From Lachnospiraceae bacterium (GTDB taxonomy: Bacteria; Bacillota; Clostridia; Lachnospirales; Lachnospiraceae), in contig JAILEM010000053.1 in the NCBI GenBank assembly GCA_024687745.1, positions 1 through 47,411 on the forward strand: a DNA stretch of 47,411 nucleotides, written 5' to 3'. The notes under the pieces are model-generated. The model ran no database searches, was not told the DNA's origin, and worked only from the letters and a program-made list of their open reading frames with translations. This document shows, piece after piece, positions 26,764 through 35,920 of this stretch (its first letter is position 1; every line of letters begins with the position of its first letter). A program made the position numbers and the translations under genes.

Positions 26764-27760
26764 TTTCTTTCTCTTCTTTTTCGGGTTTTTCCTCTTCGGA
26801 GCTTTCCTTTTCGCGTTCTTCCTCTTTGTAATCCAGTCTTCTTACCCTGTACTGGATATCCTCAAGAAGCTTTCTGTTATTGGCTATAACATCGGCCTGA
26901 AGACCGACTATGAAGGTCATAAAACCTAACATTATGAGGGTACTCGCAAAGATAAGAGACTGAATATGACCGTTTCCGTATCCCTGGAAAAAGTATATGA
27001 GGAATCTTATCATTATCAATATTCCGATTATAAAAGGAATAAGTCCTACAATAGAAAAGAAGGTAAGCGGTCTGTACATCATAAAGGCTCTTATGATCGT
27101 CAGAACCGATCTTTTTATATAGGCGCCCATACTTGAAAAAAGCCTTGATTTTCTTAACTCACCGTTAGTTCTTACGGGGACGGAGGTAATGGCCATGTTT
27201 GTCCTTCCGGCCTGAACTATGGTCTCAAGGGTATATGTATAGTTGTTCATGACATTTAAATGTATGGCTGCGTCTCTGGAAAAAGCCCTGAAGCCGCTTG
27301 GCGCATCGGGTATGTCCGTATTAGAGGCTACCCTTACAACATAGCTTCCAAGGTGCTGCAGCTTCTTTTTGAGGGGAGAAAAATGCTCGGTATCATCTAT
27401 CGGACGCTCACCTATGACTATTTCCGCCTTTCCATCAAGGATAGGCCTTATAAGCTTTTCTATGTCTTCTCCGCAGTACTGGTTATCGGCATCGGTATTG
27501 ACTATTATATCCGCTCCGTTTCTGAGACAGGCATCTATACCTGCCATAAAACCCTTTGCCAGTCCTTTGTTTCTCTTAAAGCTGACTATGTAATCGACAC
27601 CCCAGTTTCTTGCAACCTCAACGGTATTATCGACTGAGCCGTCATTGATTATAAGATATTCTATTTCATCTATCCCGTCTATGTGCTTAGGCAGATCATT
27701 CAACGCTATCTCTAAGGTCTCTGCCTCATTAAGACAGGGAATCTGGATTATAAGCTTCAT
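26753..27760 (-). CDS. Family 2 glycosyltransferase with two membrane helices and charged tail
   Basis: The 335-residue protein has a DPM/ArnC-like GT-A domain (IIQIPCLNEAETLEIALNDLP, INDGSVDNT, VNTDADNQY), then hydrophobic helices around residues 230-260 and 267-292. The strongly charged tail is made almost only of Glu, Lys and Arg. Likely makes a polyprenyl-phosphate sugar or extends a lipid-linked glycan. Two bases separate it from the next glycosyltransferase upstream. Confidence 0.87.
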   Translation of the reverse strand: MKLIIQIPCLNEAETLEIALNDLPKHIDGIDEIEYLIINDGSVDNTVEVARNWGVDYIVSFKRNKGLAKGFMAGIDACLRNGADIIVNTDADNQYCGEDIEKLIRPILDGKAEIVIGERPIDDTEHFSPLKKKLQHLGSYVVRVASNTDIPDAPSGFRAFSRDAAIHLNVMNNYTYTLETIVQAGRTNMAITSVPVRTNGELRKSRLFSSMGAYIKRSVLTIIRAFMMYRPLTFFSIVGLIPFIIGILIMIRFLIYFFQGYGNGHIQSLIFASTLIMLGFMTFIVGLQADVIANNRKLLEDIQYRVRRLDYKEEEREKESSEEEKPEKEEKENGQ

Positions 27761-27762
27761 AT

Positions 27763-28701
27763 CTATTCCTCTTCTTTAGATATATAAATAGGTCTGTTTT
27801 TGGTCTCCATATATGCCTTGGCCAGATATTCACCTATAACACCCATGCAGAAAAGCTGTATGCCGCCCAAAAAGGTGATTATGCATACCATGGAGGGCCA
27901 TCCGCTCGTGGGATCCCCCAAAATAAGTGTTCTTATGATTATAAATATTATCAGTACAAAGGAGATCAGGGTAAAGAGTAAGCCTAACATGGCAGCAAAG
28001 GCAAGGGGCGTTGTGGAAAATGCGACTATACCTTCGATCGAATAAAGCAAAAGCTTCCAGAAAGACCATTTGGTCTCCCCGGCAATACGTTCTATGTTCT
28101 CATATTCAAACCATTTAGTCTTGAATCCGACCCAGCCATAGATACCCTTTGTAAAACGGTTAACCTCCTTCATGGAAAGGATGGCATCAACCATTCTTCT
28201 GGTCATTATCCTGTAATCTCTGGCACCGTCAACTATCTCTGTTTTAGAAAGCCTGTTGATAAGTCTGTAAAACATTCTGGCAAAAAAGGATCTGATAACA
28301 GGCTCCCCCTTTCTTGTCACCCTTCTTGTGGCAGCCGAATCATAGCCTTCAACCACGAGGGATCTGTACATATCGGGAAGCAGAGAGGGCGGATCCTGAA
28401 GATCAGCATCCATTATGACTGCGTAGTCACCCTTTGAGTTCTCAAGGCCTGCATAGATACCGGCCTCCTTGCCGAAATTTCTTGAAAAAGAGACAAAATG
28501 CACTCTCTTATCGTTTTCTCTTAAGCTTTTGACAACTGGGAGTGTGTTATCCGAGGAACCGTCATCTATAAAGAGGAGCTCAAAGTCAACCTCCGGAAAT
28601 TCCTTATTAAACACGCTTATTGTTTTGCATATCTCTTCATAAAAAAAGGGTATTGCCTGTTCCTCATTATAACAGGGTACTATTACCGATAATAAACTCA
28701 T
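27763..28701 (-). CDS. Family 2 glycosyltransferase, GtrB/CsbB-like
   Basis: The 312-residue protein has LLSVIVPCYNEEQAIPFFYEEI, FIDDGSSDNT, MDADLQDPP, the segment EIVDGARDYRIMTRRMVDAI, and two C-terminal membrane helices. This is the GtrB/CsbB undecaprenyl-phosphate glycosyltransferase plan and is a paralog in type of the gene at 11458. Its start overlaps the U32 gene stop by four bases (ATGA), so translation is coupled. No GtrA-type flippase gene is in the window. Confidence 0.9.
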   Translation of the reverse strand: MSLLSVIVPCYNEEQAIPFFYEEICKTISVFNKEFPEVDFELLFIDDGSSDNTLPVVKSLRENDKRVHFVSFSRNFGKEAGIYAGLENSKGDYAVIMDADLQDPPSLLPDMYRSLVVEGYDSAATRRVTRKGEPVIRSFFARMFYRLINRLSKTEIVDGARDYRIMTRRMVDAILSMKEVNRFTKGIYGWVGFKTKWFEYENIERIAGETKWSFWKLLLYSIEGIVAFSTTPLAFAAMLGLLFTLISFVLIIFIIIRTLILGDPTSGWPSMVCIITFLGGIQLFCMGVIGEYLAKAYMETKNRPIYISKEEE

Positions 28702-29960
28702 ATGGGTTCCTCGTTCCTGTCCGGTTCTTTAACTCTAAGTATATCATAAACATCACAGACTGCGGGTTCAAGCTTTACATGTAATTCCTGTCTTGAATGA
28801 GGGGCCGATTCCATCTCTACCCCGTCCTTATCCCGGATGGATTCCACCTTTACCGAAATATCTGACCCATCAGGCTTCATTACCTCTATGATATCACCTC
28901 TGCAGAATTTATTCCTCTGCTCAATGATGACACGATCCTCCTCTGTAGAATATACCATTCCCAGATAGATGTATTCCCGGATATATGTATTATTGTCATA
29001 GATCTGTGTCTCTTCAGAGGGCTTTGAATAGTAGAAGCCGGTAGTAAACTGTCTGTAGGTACATTTGGAGATCTCTCTCATATAACTTTCCTTATTATTT
29101 TCATAAATATCCACGGAAAGCAGAAGATCATCTATGGCACGCCTGTAGGTTCTTGTGACAGTTGCGACATAGAGTGCTGTCTTCATTCGTCCCTCGATCT
29201 TAAAGCTGTCAATTCCTGCCTCTATCATATCAGGTATGTGTTCTATCATGCACAGATCCTTGGAATTGAAGATATAGGTTCCTCTTTCATTCTCATATAC
29301 GGGAAGATACTCACCGGGCCTTTTTTCCTCCATTACGGCGTAGTTCCATCTACAGGGATGGGTACATTCTCCGTGGTTTGCATCCCTTCCGGTAAAATAA
29401 TTGCTTAAGAGACATCTTCCTGAGTAGGATATGCACATGGCACCGTGTATAAAGCATTCGATCTCAAGGTCATCCGGTATATGATCCTTTATCTCTCTTA
29501 TTTCCTTAAGCGAGAGCTCCCTTGCTGCAACTACCCTTGCAGCTCCCTGTTTATACCAGAATTCATAGGTCAGATAATTGGTATTATTGGCCTGGGTGCT
29601 GATATGTATATCGATATCCTTACAGTATTTTTTTGCGAGTGTGAACATACCGGGATCTGCTATTATGAGCGCATCAGGCTTTAAAGTCTCCAGTTCCTTA
29701 AAATATGAGACTGCCTCATCAAGATCCTCATTATGGGCCAGTATGTTGGCAGTAACATGGACCTTTGCCCCATGTTCATGGGCAAAGGCTATGCCCTCAC
29801 GCATATCATCATATGAAAAATTTTTGGCTTTTGCACGGAGAGAAAAGGCTTCTCCCCCTATATATACGGCATCCGCACCGAAGATCACGGCAGTCTTCAA
29901 TACCTCAAGACTGTTGGCAGGTACTAAAAGCTCCGGACGTTTATTTATCTTTTCAGTCAT
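28698..29960 (-). CDS. Peptidase U32-family protein (TrhP-like)
   Basis: The 420-residue protein has RPELLVPANSLEVLKTAVIFGADAVYIGGEAFSLRAKAKNF, the U32 signature region ECFIHGAMCISYSGRCLLSNYFTGRDANHGECTHPCRW with its conserved cysteines, and IEGRMKTALYVATVTRTYR. Members such as Bacillus YrrN/YrrO and Escherichia YegQ take part in 5-hydroxyuridine formation at tRNA position 34; older annotation as collagenase is based on a distant relative. The O-methyltransferase encoded just upstream fits the yrrM-yrrN-yrrO arrangement known in Bacillus, which supports a tRNA wobble-modification role. Confidence 0.88.
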   Translation of the reverse strand: MTEKINKRPELLVPANSLEVLKTAVIFGADAVYIGGEAFSLRAKAKNFSYDDMREGIAFAHEHGAKVHVTANILAHNEDLDEAVSYFKELETLKPDALIIADPGMFTLAKKYCKDIDIHISTQANNTNYLTYEFWYKQGAARVVAARELSLKEIREIKDHIPDDLEIECFIHGAMCISYSGRCLLSNYFTGRDANHGECTHPCRWNYAVMEEKRPGEYLPVYENERGTYIFNSKDLCMIEHIPDMIEAGIDSFKIEGRMKTALYVATVTRTYRRAIDDLLLSVDIYENNKESYMREISKCTYRQFTTGFYYSKPSEETQIYDNNTYIREYIYLGMVYSTEEDRVIIEQRNKFCRGDIIEVMKPDGSDISVKVESIRDKDGVEMESAPHSRQELHVKLEPAVCDVYDILRVKEPDRNEEPI

Positions 29961-30639
29961 GATCGTTTCGTTTTACACTAACTGTCATTCCGTCCGCTAT
30001 GGGAAGGATGTTAGTGACAAGCTCCTTATTATGGGTCAGCTCATAGAGATATTCCCGCATCCTTGAATGGATGGTCCTGTTCCTTCTTTTTACGACAAAT
30101 CTGGATTCGATCAGCTCTCCGTCCTGAAGAACGTTATCGGATACCAGTATCCCTCCATCATCCAAAAGCCTGAGTATATACGGAAGAAAGGTTATATACT
30201 GTCCCTTGGCGGCATCCATAAACACAAGGTCATAATGTGCCCTTTGGTCTGAAAGAGATTTAAGCATATCTGTGGCATCCCCCTCTAAAAGGGTTATCCT
30301 TCCTGACATTTTGCTTCTTTCTATATTTTCTTTTGCAGCCTTTATCCTTGGTTCATATTTTTCGATCGTTGTGATCTTTGTTCCTTCTTTTGAACAGGAT
30401 GCCATGAATATGGCAGAAAAACCTGTAGCGGTTCCGATCTCAAGAATGTTTTTGGGAGCCTTCATGGCTATCATCAGTCTCAAAAGCTCCTTTGCAGCGG
30501 GACGGATTATGGGGACTGCTTCTTCCCTTGCTTCCTTTTCCAGCTTATCCAGCAGATCGTTGTTTATAGTATCAAATGAACGGATAAAGACCTCAGTTCT
30601 TTCATCTGTTATCAATTCAGTGTCCCTATTCCCCTGCAT
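29953..30639 (-). CDS. SAM-dependent O-methyltransferase (YrrM-like)
   Basis: The family-3 O-methyltransferase shows ILEIGTATGFSAIFMASCS (SAM site), the metal-binding and substrate segments DLVFMDAAKGQY and GGILVSDNVLQDG. YrrM of Bacillus (TrmR) methylates 5-hydroxyuridine in tRNA, and the U32 gene is immediately downstream with an eight-base overlap. That role is therefore plausible here. The start at 30639 (228 residues) overlaps the end of the MltG-like gene by 14 bases; a longer open frame to 30759 is probably just out-of-frame MltG coding. Confidence 0.88.
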   Translation of the reverse strand: MQGNRDTELITDERTEVFIRSFDTINNDLLDKLEKEAREEAVPIIRPAAKELLRLMIAMKAPKNILEIGTATGFSAIFMASCSKEGTKITTIEKYEPRIKAAKENIERSKMSGRITLLEGDATDMLKSLSDQRAHYDLVFMDAAKGQYITFLPYILRLLDDGGILVSDNVLQDGELIESRFVVKRRNRTIHSRMREYLYELTHNKELVTNILPIADGMTVSVKRNDHD

Positions 30640-31168
30640 CCTCTGTGGCTTCTCCGGCATTTTCCGTTCCTTCGCCTTCATAGGATTCCTCTTCGGTTCC
30701 AAGATAGACATCACCCTCATTGCCGAGAATGTTATCAAGCGAGGATTCGGATAGCTCATCGGCCTCTGAGGCTTCGATCTCCTCTTCGCCTTCAGGAACC
30801 TCTGCCTGGATATTCTCCATGACCATTAGCATCGCATCGGTTGTCATCGATGTATTAAGCGTATAGGTACCGGGTACAAAGGCATCCTTATACTCTGAGA
30901 GCTTGGCCTGTATAAAGAAAAGCAGCCAGTCCTTACAGAGTCCTTTTTCCTCTAACATCTTAGCAATGTCTTTAAGACCTTCGGATGCGCTGATACTAAC
31001 TATCACATCTCTTCCCGGAGCCTCATCTACCGTTTCTTCGGTAAATATCCTGTAACCGAAATCATAGGCCGTTTTAGCCCCTCTGTAAATGAATAATGCG
31101 GCTATTATAACAATGGCAACCCTTATCACAAATCCGATAAAGGATGCTGCCAGTTCACTTGCTTTCAT
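30626..31168 (-). CDS. MltG-like membrane protein lacking the transglycosylase domain
   Basis: The 180-residue protein has one N-terminal membrane helix (about 9-29), then a domain like the LysM-like N-terminal half of MltG/YceG: VSISASEGLKDIAKMLEEKGLCKDWLLF, FVPGTYTLNTSMTTDAMLMVM. The tail from about residue 120 is very acidic (EVPEGEEEIEASEADE...). Real MltG is about 330-380 residues with a catalytic glutamate; that part is absent. It may bind wall or partner proteins without cutting. No frameshift is visible that would restore the missing part. Confidence 0.72.
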   Translation of the reverse strand: MKASELAASFIGFVIRVAIVIIAALFIYRGAKTAYDFGYRIFTEETVDEAPGRDVIVSISASEGLKDIAKMLEEKGLCKDWLLFFIQAKLSEYKDAFVPGTYTLNTSMTTDAMLMVMENIQAEVPEGEEEIEASEADELSESSLDNILGNEGDVYLGTEEESYEGEGTENAGEATEDAGE

Positions 31169-31210
31169 CTCTTCCTCCGAAAATCATGATCATATATCGA
31201 TAATATATGA

Positions 31211-31603
31211 TCAGTCGAGTTCTATCCTGTTTAGGATCCTTTTGATTATGTCCTGGTAAATCCTGGCAAAATCCACTTCTGCCTGAAGAAAATCGCTCAC
31301 CCTGACATCCCGTCCGAGTTCATCAAGCTCGGATTCAAGTCTTTTTCCGTCACGGAATTTCCTCTCGGGACTAAGGTTCTGGAGTTCATAGGTTATCTCT
31401 CTGTAGCGGTGTATCTTATCGATACAGATCTCATCTCCCTTAACCCTTTCCTTTTCATGAAGATACAGCTGGTATTCGGGCGTATTAAAGAGCCTTTCGA
31501 CAAGTATATCCACGGCTTCATTAATTGTGGGTGATGTTACCTCTTTTGGTTTTTCAGTGTTGTCTGAGTCCTTGCTATGACCGCCAAACTTTAAAATATC
31601 CAT
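31211..31603 (-). CDS. YlbF/YmcA-family protein
   Basis: The 130-residue, mostly helical protein has INEAVDILVERLFNTPEYQLYLHEKERVKGD, then IHRYREITYELQNLS and a C-terminal helix DFLQAEVDFARIYQDIIKRIL. This is the pattern of Com_YlbF proteins. In Bacillus YlbF, YmcA and YaaT form a complex that modulates RNase Y and phosphorelay signalling. Here the gene follows the RNase J gene, so a link to RNA decay is attractive but inferred. Confidence 0.75.
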   Translation of the reverse strand: MDILKFGGHSKDSDNTEKPKEVTSPTINEAVDILVERLFNTPEYQLYLHEKERVKGDEICIDKIHRYREITYELQNLSPERKFRDGKRLESELDELGRDVRVSDFLQAEVDFARIYQDIIKRILNRIELD

Positions 31604-31697
31604 ATCATTATCCCATCTTTTGCTAATATTTTAAAGACTTACGTCTCTTATTATTAAAAAATTGATAAGATCAGAGCATTTTTACAGGAACTTATTC

Positions 31698-33350
31698 CTA
31701 TACCTCTATAAATATAGGCAGTACCATGGGACGTCTTTTCATTTTCTGCCAGATAAAGCTTGAAAGGGAATCCCTGATCTCTGATTTGATCTTGTTCCAG
31801 TCATGTATCCCCCTTCTGTACAGATCATCTATCGTATCCCCGGCAACCTCCTGCATCTGAACCATTATCTCATCGGATTCCTTTACATAGATAAAGCCCC
31901 TGGTTATTATCTCAGGCCCCGATATCTTTTCTCCACTGTCCTTTTCGATAGCCATAAGTACCATTACCACGCCGTTCTCAGCAAGGATCTGTCTGTCCCT
32001 TAATACAACGTTGCCGACATCGCCCACTCCCAGACCGTCAACAAAGAGAGCACCGGTCTTGACCTTATCCGTTATGGCTGCTGAATCACGTCCCAGGGAC
32101 AGAGTGTTTCCCGACTCGAGAATAAAGATATTATCCTTTGGTATCCCAAGACTCTCTGCTATTCTTGCCTGTGCCTTTAAATGCTTATACTCACCGTGGA
32201 CGGGAATGGAGTATTTTGGCTTAACAAGAGTATATATAAGCTTTATCTCCTCCGCACAGGCATGGCCTGATACGTGTGCATCCTGATAGATCACATTGGC
32301 ACCCTGCATGGAGAGTTCATTTATCACCTTGGAAACAGCCTTTTCATTTCCGGGGATCGGGTTTGAGCTGAATATTACAGTATCCCCGTGTTTTATCTGC
32401 AGTCTTTTGTTGCGGCTGTTGGCTATCCTGTTTAAGGCCGCCATAGTTTCGCCCTGTGAGCCGGTTGTTATGATGACTAACTGTTCATCGGGATAATTAT
32501 CGACCTGTTCCACATCGATAAGCGTCTTATCGGGCACACTTAAGTAGCCAAGCTCCCTTGCCGCCTCTACAACATTTACCATGCTCCGGCCCTGGACGAT
32601 AACCTTTCTTCCGTGTTTGTTTGCTGCGTCTATTATCTGCTGTACCCTGTCTATATTGGAGGCAAAGGTCGCAACATAGATCCTTGAGCCGCTGTAGTCG
32701 TTAAAAATAGTTTCAAAAGCCTTTCCGACAGTCTTTTCCGAGCTGGTAAATCCCGGCCTTTCCGCATTAGTGGAATCACACATCAGAGCAAGGACGCCCT
32801 CTTTTCCAAGAGTTGCAAATCTCTGAAGGTCAATGGGATCCCCTATAACAGGGGTATAATCGATCTTAAAATCTCCCGTATGGACTATCACGCCAACGGG
32901 TGTATGCAGGGCAAGAGCCGCCGCATCTGAAATGCTGTGATTTGTCTTTATGTATTCGACTTTGATATTGCCGGTGTCTATAGTATCACCATAGGAAACA
33001 ACTATCCTCCTGACATCGTTTTCAAGCATATGTTCCCTGAGCTTTCCCTCTATAAGAGCCATTGTAAGCCTTGTTGCATAGACTGGGATATCCAGATCCT
33101 TTATGACATAAGGTATGGCTCCTATATGATCCTCATGTCCGTGTGTTATAAACAGCCCCTTTAATTTTTCTTTATTATCCTTCAGATAGGAAATATCGGG
33201 TATGACTAAGTCGATCCCAAGCATATCGTCCTCGGGAAATGCAAGTCCGCAATCCACAACAACGATCTCACCATCGTATTCAAAGGCAGTGATGTTCATT
33301 CCTATCTGTTCCAATCCTCCAAGAGGTATTATCTTAAGCTTCTCCTCCAT
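31698..33350 (-). CDS. rnj: Ribonuclease J
   Basis: A metallo-beta-lactamase/beta-CASP RNase with 5'-3' exonuclease and endonuclease activity, central to Gram-positive mRNA decay and rRNA maturation. It shows LKIIPLGGLEQIGMNITAFEY, the metal motif THGHEDHIGA, HTGDFKIDYTP, SGHACAEEIKLI and KYSIPVHGEYKHLKAQA. Two starts are possible: ATG 33350 (550 residues, typical family beginning) and GTG 33365 with MNIIY added. A hairpin lies upstream in the gap to the DUF1292 gene. Confidence 0.95.
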   Translation of the reverse strand: MEEKLKIIPLGGLEQIGMNITAFEYDGEIVVVDCGLAFPEDDMLGIDLVIPDISYLKDNKEKLKGLFITHGHEDHIGAIPYVIKDLDIPVYATRLTMALIEGKLREHMLENDVRRIVVSYGDTIDTGNIKVEYIKTNHSISDAAALALHTPVGVIVHTGDFKIDYTPVIGDPIDLQRFATLGKEGVLALMCDSTNAERPGFTSSEKTVGKAFETIFNDYSGSRIYVATFASNIDRVQQIIDAANKHGRKVIVQGRSMVNVVEAARELGYLSVPDKTLIDVEQVDNYPDEQLVIITTGSQGETMAALNRIANSRNKRLQIKHGDTVIFSSNPIPGNEKAVSKVINELSMQGANVIYQDAHVSGHACAEEIKLIYTLVKPKYSIPVHGEYKHLKAQARIAESLGIPKDNIFILESGNTLSLGRDSAAITDKVKTGALFVDGLGVGDVGNVVLRDRQILAENGVVMVLMAIEKDSGEKISGPEIITRGFIYVKESDEIMVQMQEVAGDTIDDLYRRGIHDWNKIKSEIRDSLSSFIWQKMKRRPMVLPIFIEV

Positions 33351-33411
33351 ATAAATAATGTTCACCTTTCGTTAAAACAAGCTCTGTCTGTATAGGCTTC
33401 CGATTTAAAAC

Positions 33412-33440
33412 AGCATAGTCCCATGATTTAAGACTATGCC
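33412..33440 (-). repeat. Inverted repeat upstream of rnj
   Basis: GCATAGTC (33413-33420) and GACTATGC (33432-33439) form a perfect 8-bp stem with an 11-base loop. It sits in the 87-base gap between DUF1292 and rnj and would lie in the rnj 5' leader. On the minus strand it is followed by TGTTTTAAA, so it could be a weak terminator/attenuator or a processing site. Confidence 0.65.
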
Positions 33441-33452
33441 GCTTAAATTATC

Positions 33453-33707
33453 TTATTCAATGTCTATATCATCCACAAGCTCCTTAAATACAAGAGCAAG
33501 TGCTTTTAGTTCCTTTTCATCCTCTACAAATTCATAAATGCTCTCGGGATCACTCTCATCAGAGATATCCTTCATTATGAAAACCTCATTATCATCGGTA
33601 AAAGGATCATCAGTTACCAATATATAGGAATTCCCGTTTAGTTTTGTCTGTTCAAGTATGAAAAAATCCGTTAATCCGTCTTCGGTCTCAAACTGTACCT
33701 TATCCAT
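33453..33707 (-). CDS. DUF1292 protein
   Basis: An acidic 84-residue protein, MDKVQFETEDGLTDFFILEQTKLNGNSYILVTDD, ending in repeated acidic helices. DUF1292 genes regularly follow ruvX in Firmicutes (YrzB in Bacillus). Function is unknown. It starts five bases after the ruvX stop. Confidence 0.88.
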   Translation of the reverse strand: MDKVQFETEDGLTDFFILEQTKLNGNSYILVTDDPFTDDNEVFIMKDISDESDPESIYEFVEDEKELKALALVFKELVDDIDIE

Positions 33708-33712
33708 TGCTG

Positions 33713-34159
33713 TTAGATATCCTTGATCGTCTGATTTTCAAGATAGTCCTGAAGTATGATGGCAGCAGCTATCCTGTCGACATGGTCGTGGCGCTTCTCT
33801 TTTTTTATGCCAAGCTCATCCATTATCATGTCTGCCTCACAGGTAGTAAGTCTTTCGTCCCAGAGCACAACATCAAGCCCGGTCCTTCTTATGAGATCGT
33901 CTTTAAAGCCTTCGGTCTTATGACATCTCTCCCCCGCGCTGTCATCCATGTTTCTTGGGTAGCCGAGAACTATAAGACCTATATCATATACAGATATAAG
34001 TTCCTCTATCCTTGCATAAGTCTTTCTCAGCTTGTTTTCCTTTTCCCTCCGGATTATCTCTATACCCTGTGCCAGCGACAACATGGGATCGGAAATGGCT
34101 ACTCCCACTGTTTTAGAACCAAAATCCAATCCCATAATACGCTTCTTATTTCCAGCCAT
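33713..34159 (-). CDS. ruvX: RuvX/YqgF, putative pre-16S rRNA nuclease
   Basis: An RNase H-like fold protein of 148 residues: [68 protein letters not shown]. It is implicated in 5' maturation of 16S rRNA. Its start overlaps the ireB stop by 14 bases. The order ireB-ruvX-DUF1292 matches Bacillus yrzL-yrrK-yrzB. Confidence 0.93.
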   Translation of the reverse strand: MAGNKKRIMGLDFGSKTVGVAISDPMLSLAQGIEIIRREKENKLRKTYARIEELISVYDIGLIVLGYPRNMDDSAGERCHKTEGFKDDLIRRTGLDVVLWDERLTTCEADMIMDELGIKKEKRHDHVDRIAAAIILQDYLENQTIKDI

Positions 34160-34409
34160 TCTTCTTTATATAAGATTCTAAAAGCTCTTCCACCAGCTCG
34201 TCTCTTTCTACCTTCATTATAAGACTTCTGGCATTGTTGTGACTGGTAATGTAAGTAGGATCCCCCGACATTATATATCCTACTATCTGGTTTACAGGGT
34301 TGTAACCCTTTTCGGTCAAAGCTTCGTATACTGCAGCCAGTACAAGCTTTACACCTGTTTCCGGTTCCGACTGAACATCGAAATGTTGAGTACTGCCTAA
34401 ATCCTGCAT
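34146..34409 (-). CDS. IreB-family regulatory phosphoprotein
   Basis: An 87-residue DUF965 protein: [67 protein letters not shown]. In Enterococcus IreB is a substrate of the Ser/Thr kinase IreK (phosphorylated on N-terminal threonines) and controls cephalosporin resistance. Here the N-terminus has Ser6 and Thr7 (LGSTQHFDV), so a phosphosite may be retained. First gene of the ruvX group. Confidence 0.92.
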   Translation of the reverse strand: MQDLGSTQHFDVQSEPETGVKLVLAAVYEALTEKGYNPVNQIVGYIMSGDPTYITSHNNARSLIMKVERDELVEELLESYIKKNGWK

Positions 34410-34478
34410 TATAAAAGACCCCCTTTAATCATTATCTTGTGTCAGGAAAAAAACAAAATCATAGATATTGTAGCAAAG

Positions 34479-35852
34479 TTAAGCAAAAAACACAAGAACC
34501 TCATCTGATATCATGTCTTTAATTTTTCCCCTCAGTATGGTATTTTCCAGATCAAGATCTGTTTTTATGGCGCATTTAACGTATTCTCTGTTATATCCGG
34601 TAAAATATTCAATACCGTCAATTACCTGTTTTTCTTCAAAAAGGACTTCGGTTTCCCTTCCCTTATAATAGGATCTGAAGGCTTTTGCCCTTATTTTTCC
34701 GTCTTCTATGAGGATGTTACTCCTTAAGGCCTTTGTTTTGTCGGTGTGCTGGCCCTCCATCTTATCGGCAACGGTTCCGGATCTCCTTGAATATTTGAAA
34801 ACATGTACTTCATAGAGGTCAGCCTCTTCAAGAAACCTTCTTGTTTCGTTGAATTCCTCTTCACTCTCCCCGGGAAAGCCCGTGATAACATCAGTGGTTA
34901 TTGCGGGGTGTACAAAATATTTCCTTATCAGCCTGACCTTATCAAGGTATTCGGAAGAAGTGTAGTGTCTGTTCATTCTCTTTAATACAGTATCGGAACC
35001 GCTCTGAAGAGAGATATGAAAATGCGGACAGAATTTATCGATACCTTTTAGCTCTCTCAGGAAGGTGTCCGTAATTATCCTGGGTTCCAATGATCCCAAA
35101 CGTATCCTTTCAATACCGTTAATATCCGCAGCCTCCTTTATTAGCTTGATAAGCTCTGTATTCGTATAGGAACCGTCGGATGAGAGGATGTTATAGGGAG
35201 TATCGAGGCCGTAGGAGGAAAGATGTATCCCGGTAAGCACCACCTCTTTACAGCCCTTAAGTGAAAGGGAGGTTATTTCGGATAATATCTCTTCATGACT
35301 CCGGCTTGTCACTCTTCCCCTGGCATAGGGTATTATGCAATAACTGCAGTACTGTTCGCACCCGTCCTGTATTTTGATATAGGCTCTGGTGTGCTCATAG
35401 AGTCCCCCCTTTATCCTGTAAGTATCGCAGGGTGGTTCTTCGGATCCTTTATGGAAATACTCGGCCGGTTCTCTCTCGGAATTTTTACCTGAAGAGTCAG
35501 GGAATTTTTCTTTAAGATAGTCTTCGACTATTTCGGTTATTCTCTCCTTTTCTGAATTCTTAATGATCAGATCTATAAAGCTGTCACTTTGGGCTTTTTC
35601 CGGGTTTGTTTCCACATAACAGCCACAGGCTGCCACTATGGAATCGGGGTTTAGTTTTTTTACCCGGTGTATCATCTGTCTTGTTTTTCTGTCGGCTATA
35701 TTTGTTACTGTACAGGTATTTATCACATATATGTCGGCTTTTTGGTCAAAGGCTACAATTTTATGTCCTTTTTCAACGAACATTTGTATCATTCGCTCGT
35801 TTTCATATGCATTAACCTTACAGCCGAGATTATGAAATGCTACTTTTAGCAA
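34479..35852 (-). CDS. mtaB: tRNA (N6-threonylcarbamoyladenosine37-C2)-methylthiotransferase
   Basis: A radical-SAM methylthiotransferase of 457 residues. The N-terminal MTTase domain has three cluster cysteines (LGCKVNAYENE, TCTVTNIADRKTRQM, CGCYVE). The radical SAM cluster is CEQYCSYCIIPYARGRVTSR, and a TRAM-like domain closes the protein. It adds methylthio to t6A at tRNA position 37 to give ms2t6A. It is divergent from the HPr-like gene at 35971, with 118 bases between. Confidence 0.94.
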   Translation of the reverse strand: MLKVAFHNLGCKVNAYENERMIQMFVEKGHKIVAFDQKADIYVINTCTVTNIADRKTRQMIHRVKKLNPDSIVAACGCYVETNPEKAQSDSFIDLIIKNSEKERITEIVEDYLKEKFPDSSGKNSEREPAEYFHKGSEEPPCDTYRIKGGLYEHTRAYIKIQDGCEQYCSYCIIPYARGRVTSRSHEEILSEITSLSLKGCKEVVLTGIHLSSYGLDTPYNILSSDGSYTNTELIKLIKEAADINGIERIRLGSLEPRIITDTFLRELKGIDKFCPHFHISLQSGSDTVLKRMNRHYTSSEYLDKVRLIRKYFVHPAITTDVITGFPGESEEEFNETRRFLEEADLYEVHVFKYSRRSGTVADKMEGQHTDKTKALRSNILIEDGKIRAKAFRSYYKGRETEVLFEEKQVIDGIEYFTGYNREYVKCAIKTDLDLENTILRGKIKDMISDEVLVFFA

Positions 35853-35885
35853 TGTTTTCTCCTTATTTTTGTGTTGTTTTCCGTA

Positions 35886-35914
35886 TTGACTTTTATATTT
35901 TTCAGAATTATCAT
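35886..35914 (+). promoter_or_regulatory. Promoter of the short HPr-like gene
   Basis: TTGACT (35886-35891) and TATCAT (35909-35914) are 17 bases apart. Transcription would start about at the first arm of the palindrome at 35921. Confidence 0.65.
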
Positions 35915-35920
35915 TATGAT

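Noticed and set aside
33707-34222. 171-codon plus-strand frame opposite ruvX/ireB
   Set aside because: Shadow of two overlapping conserved genes with no promoter or ribosome site.
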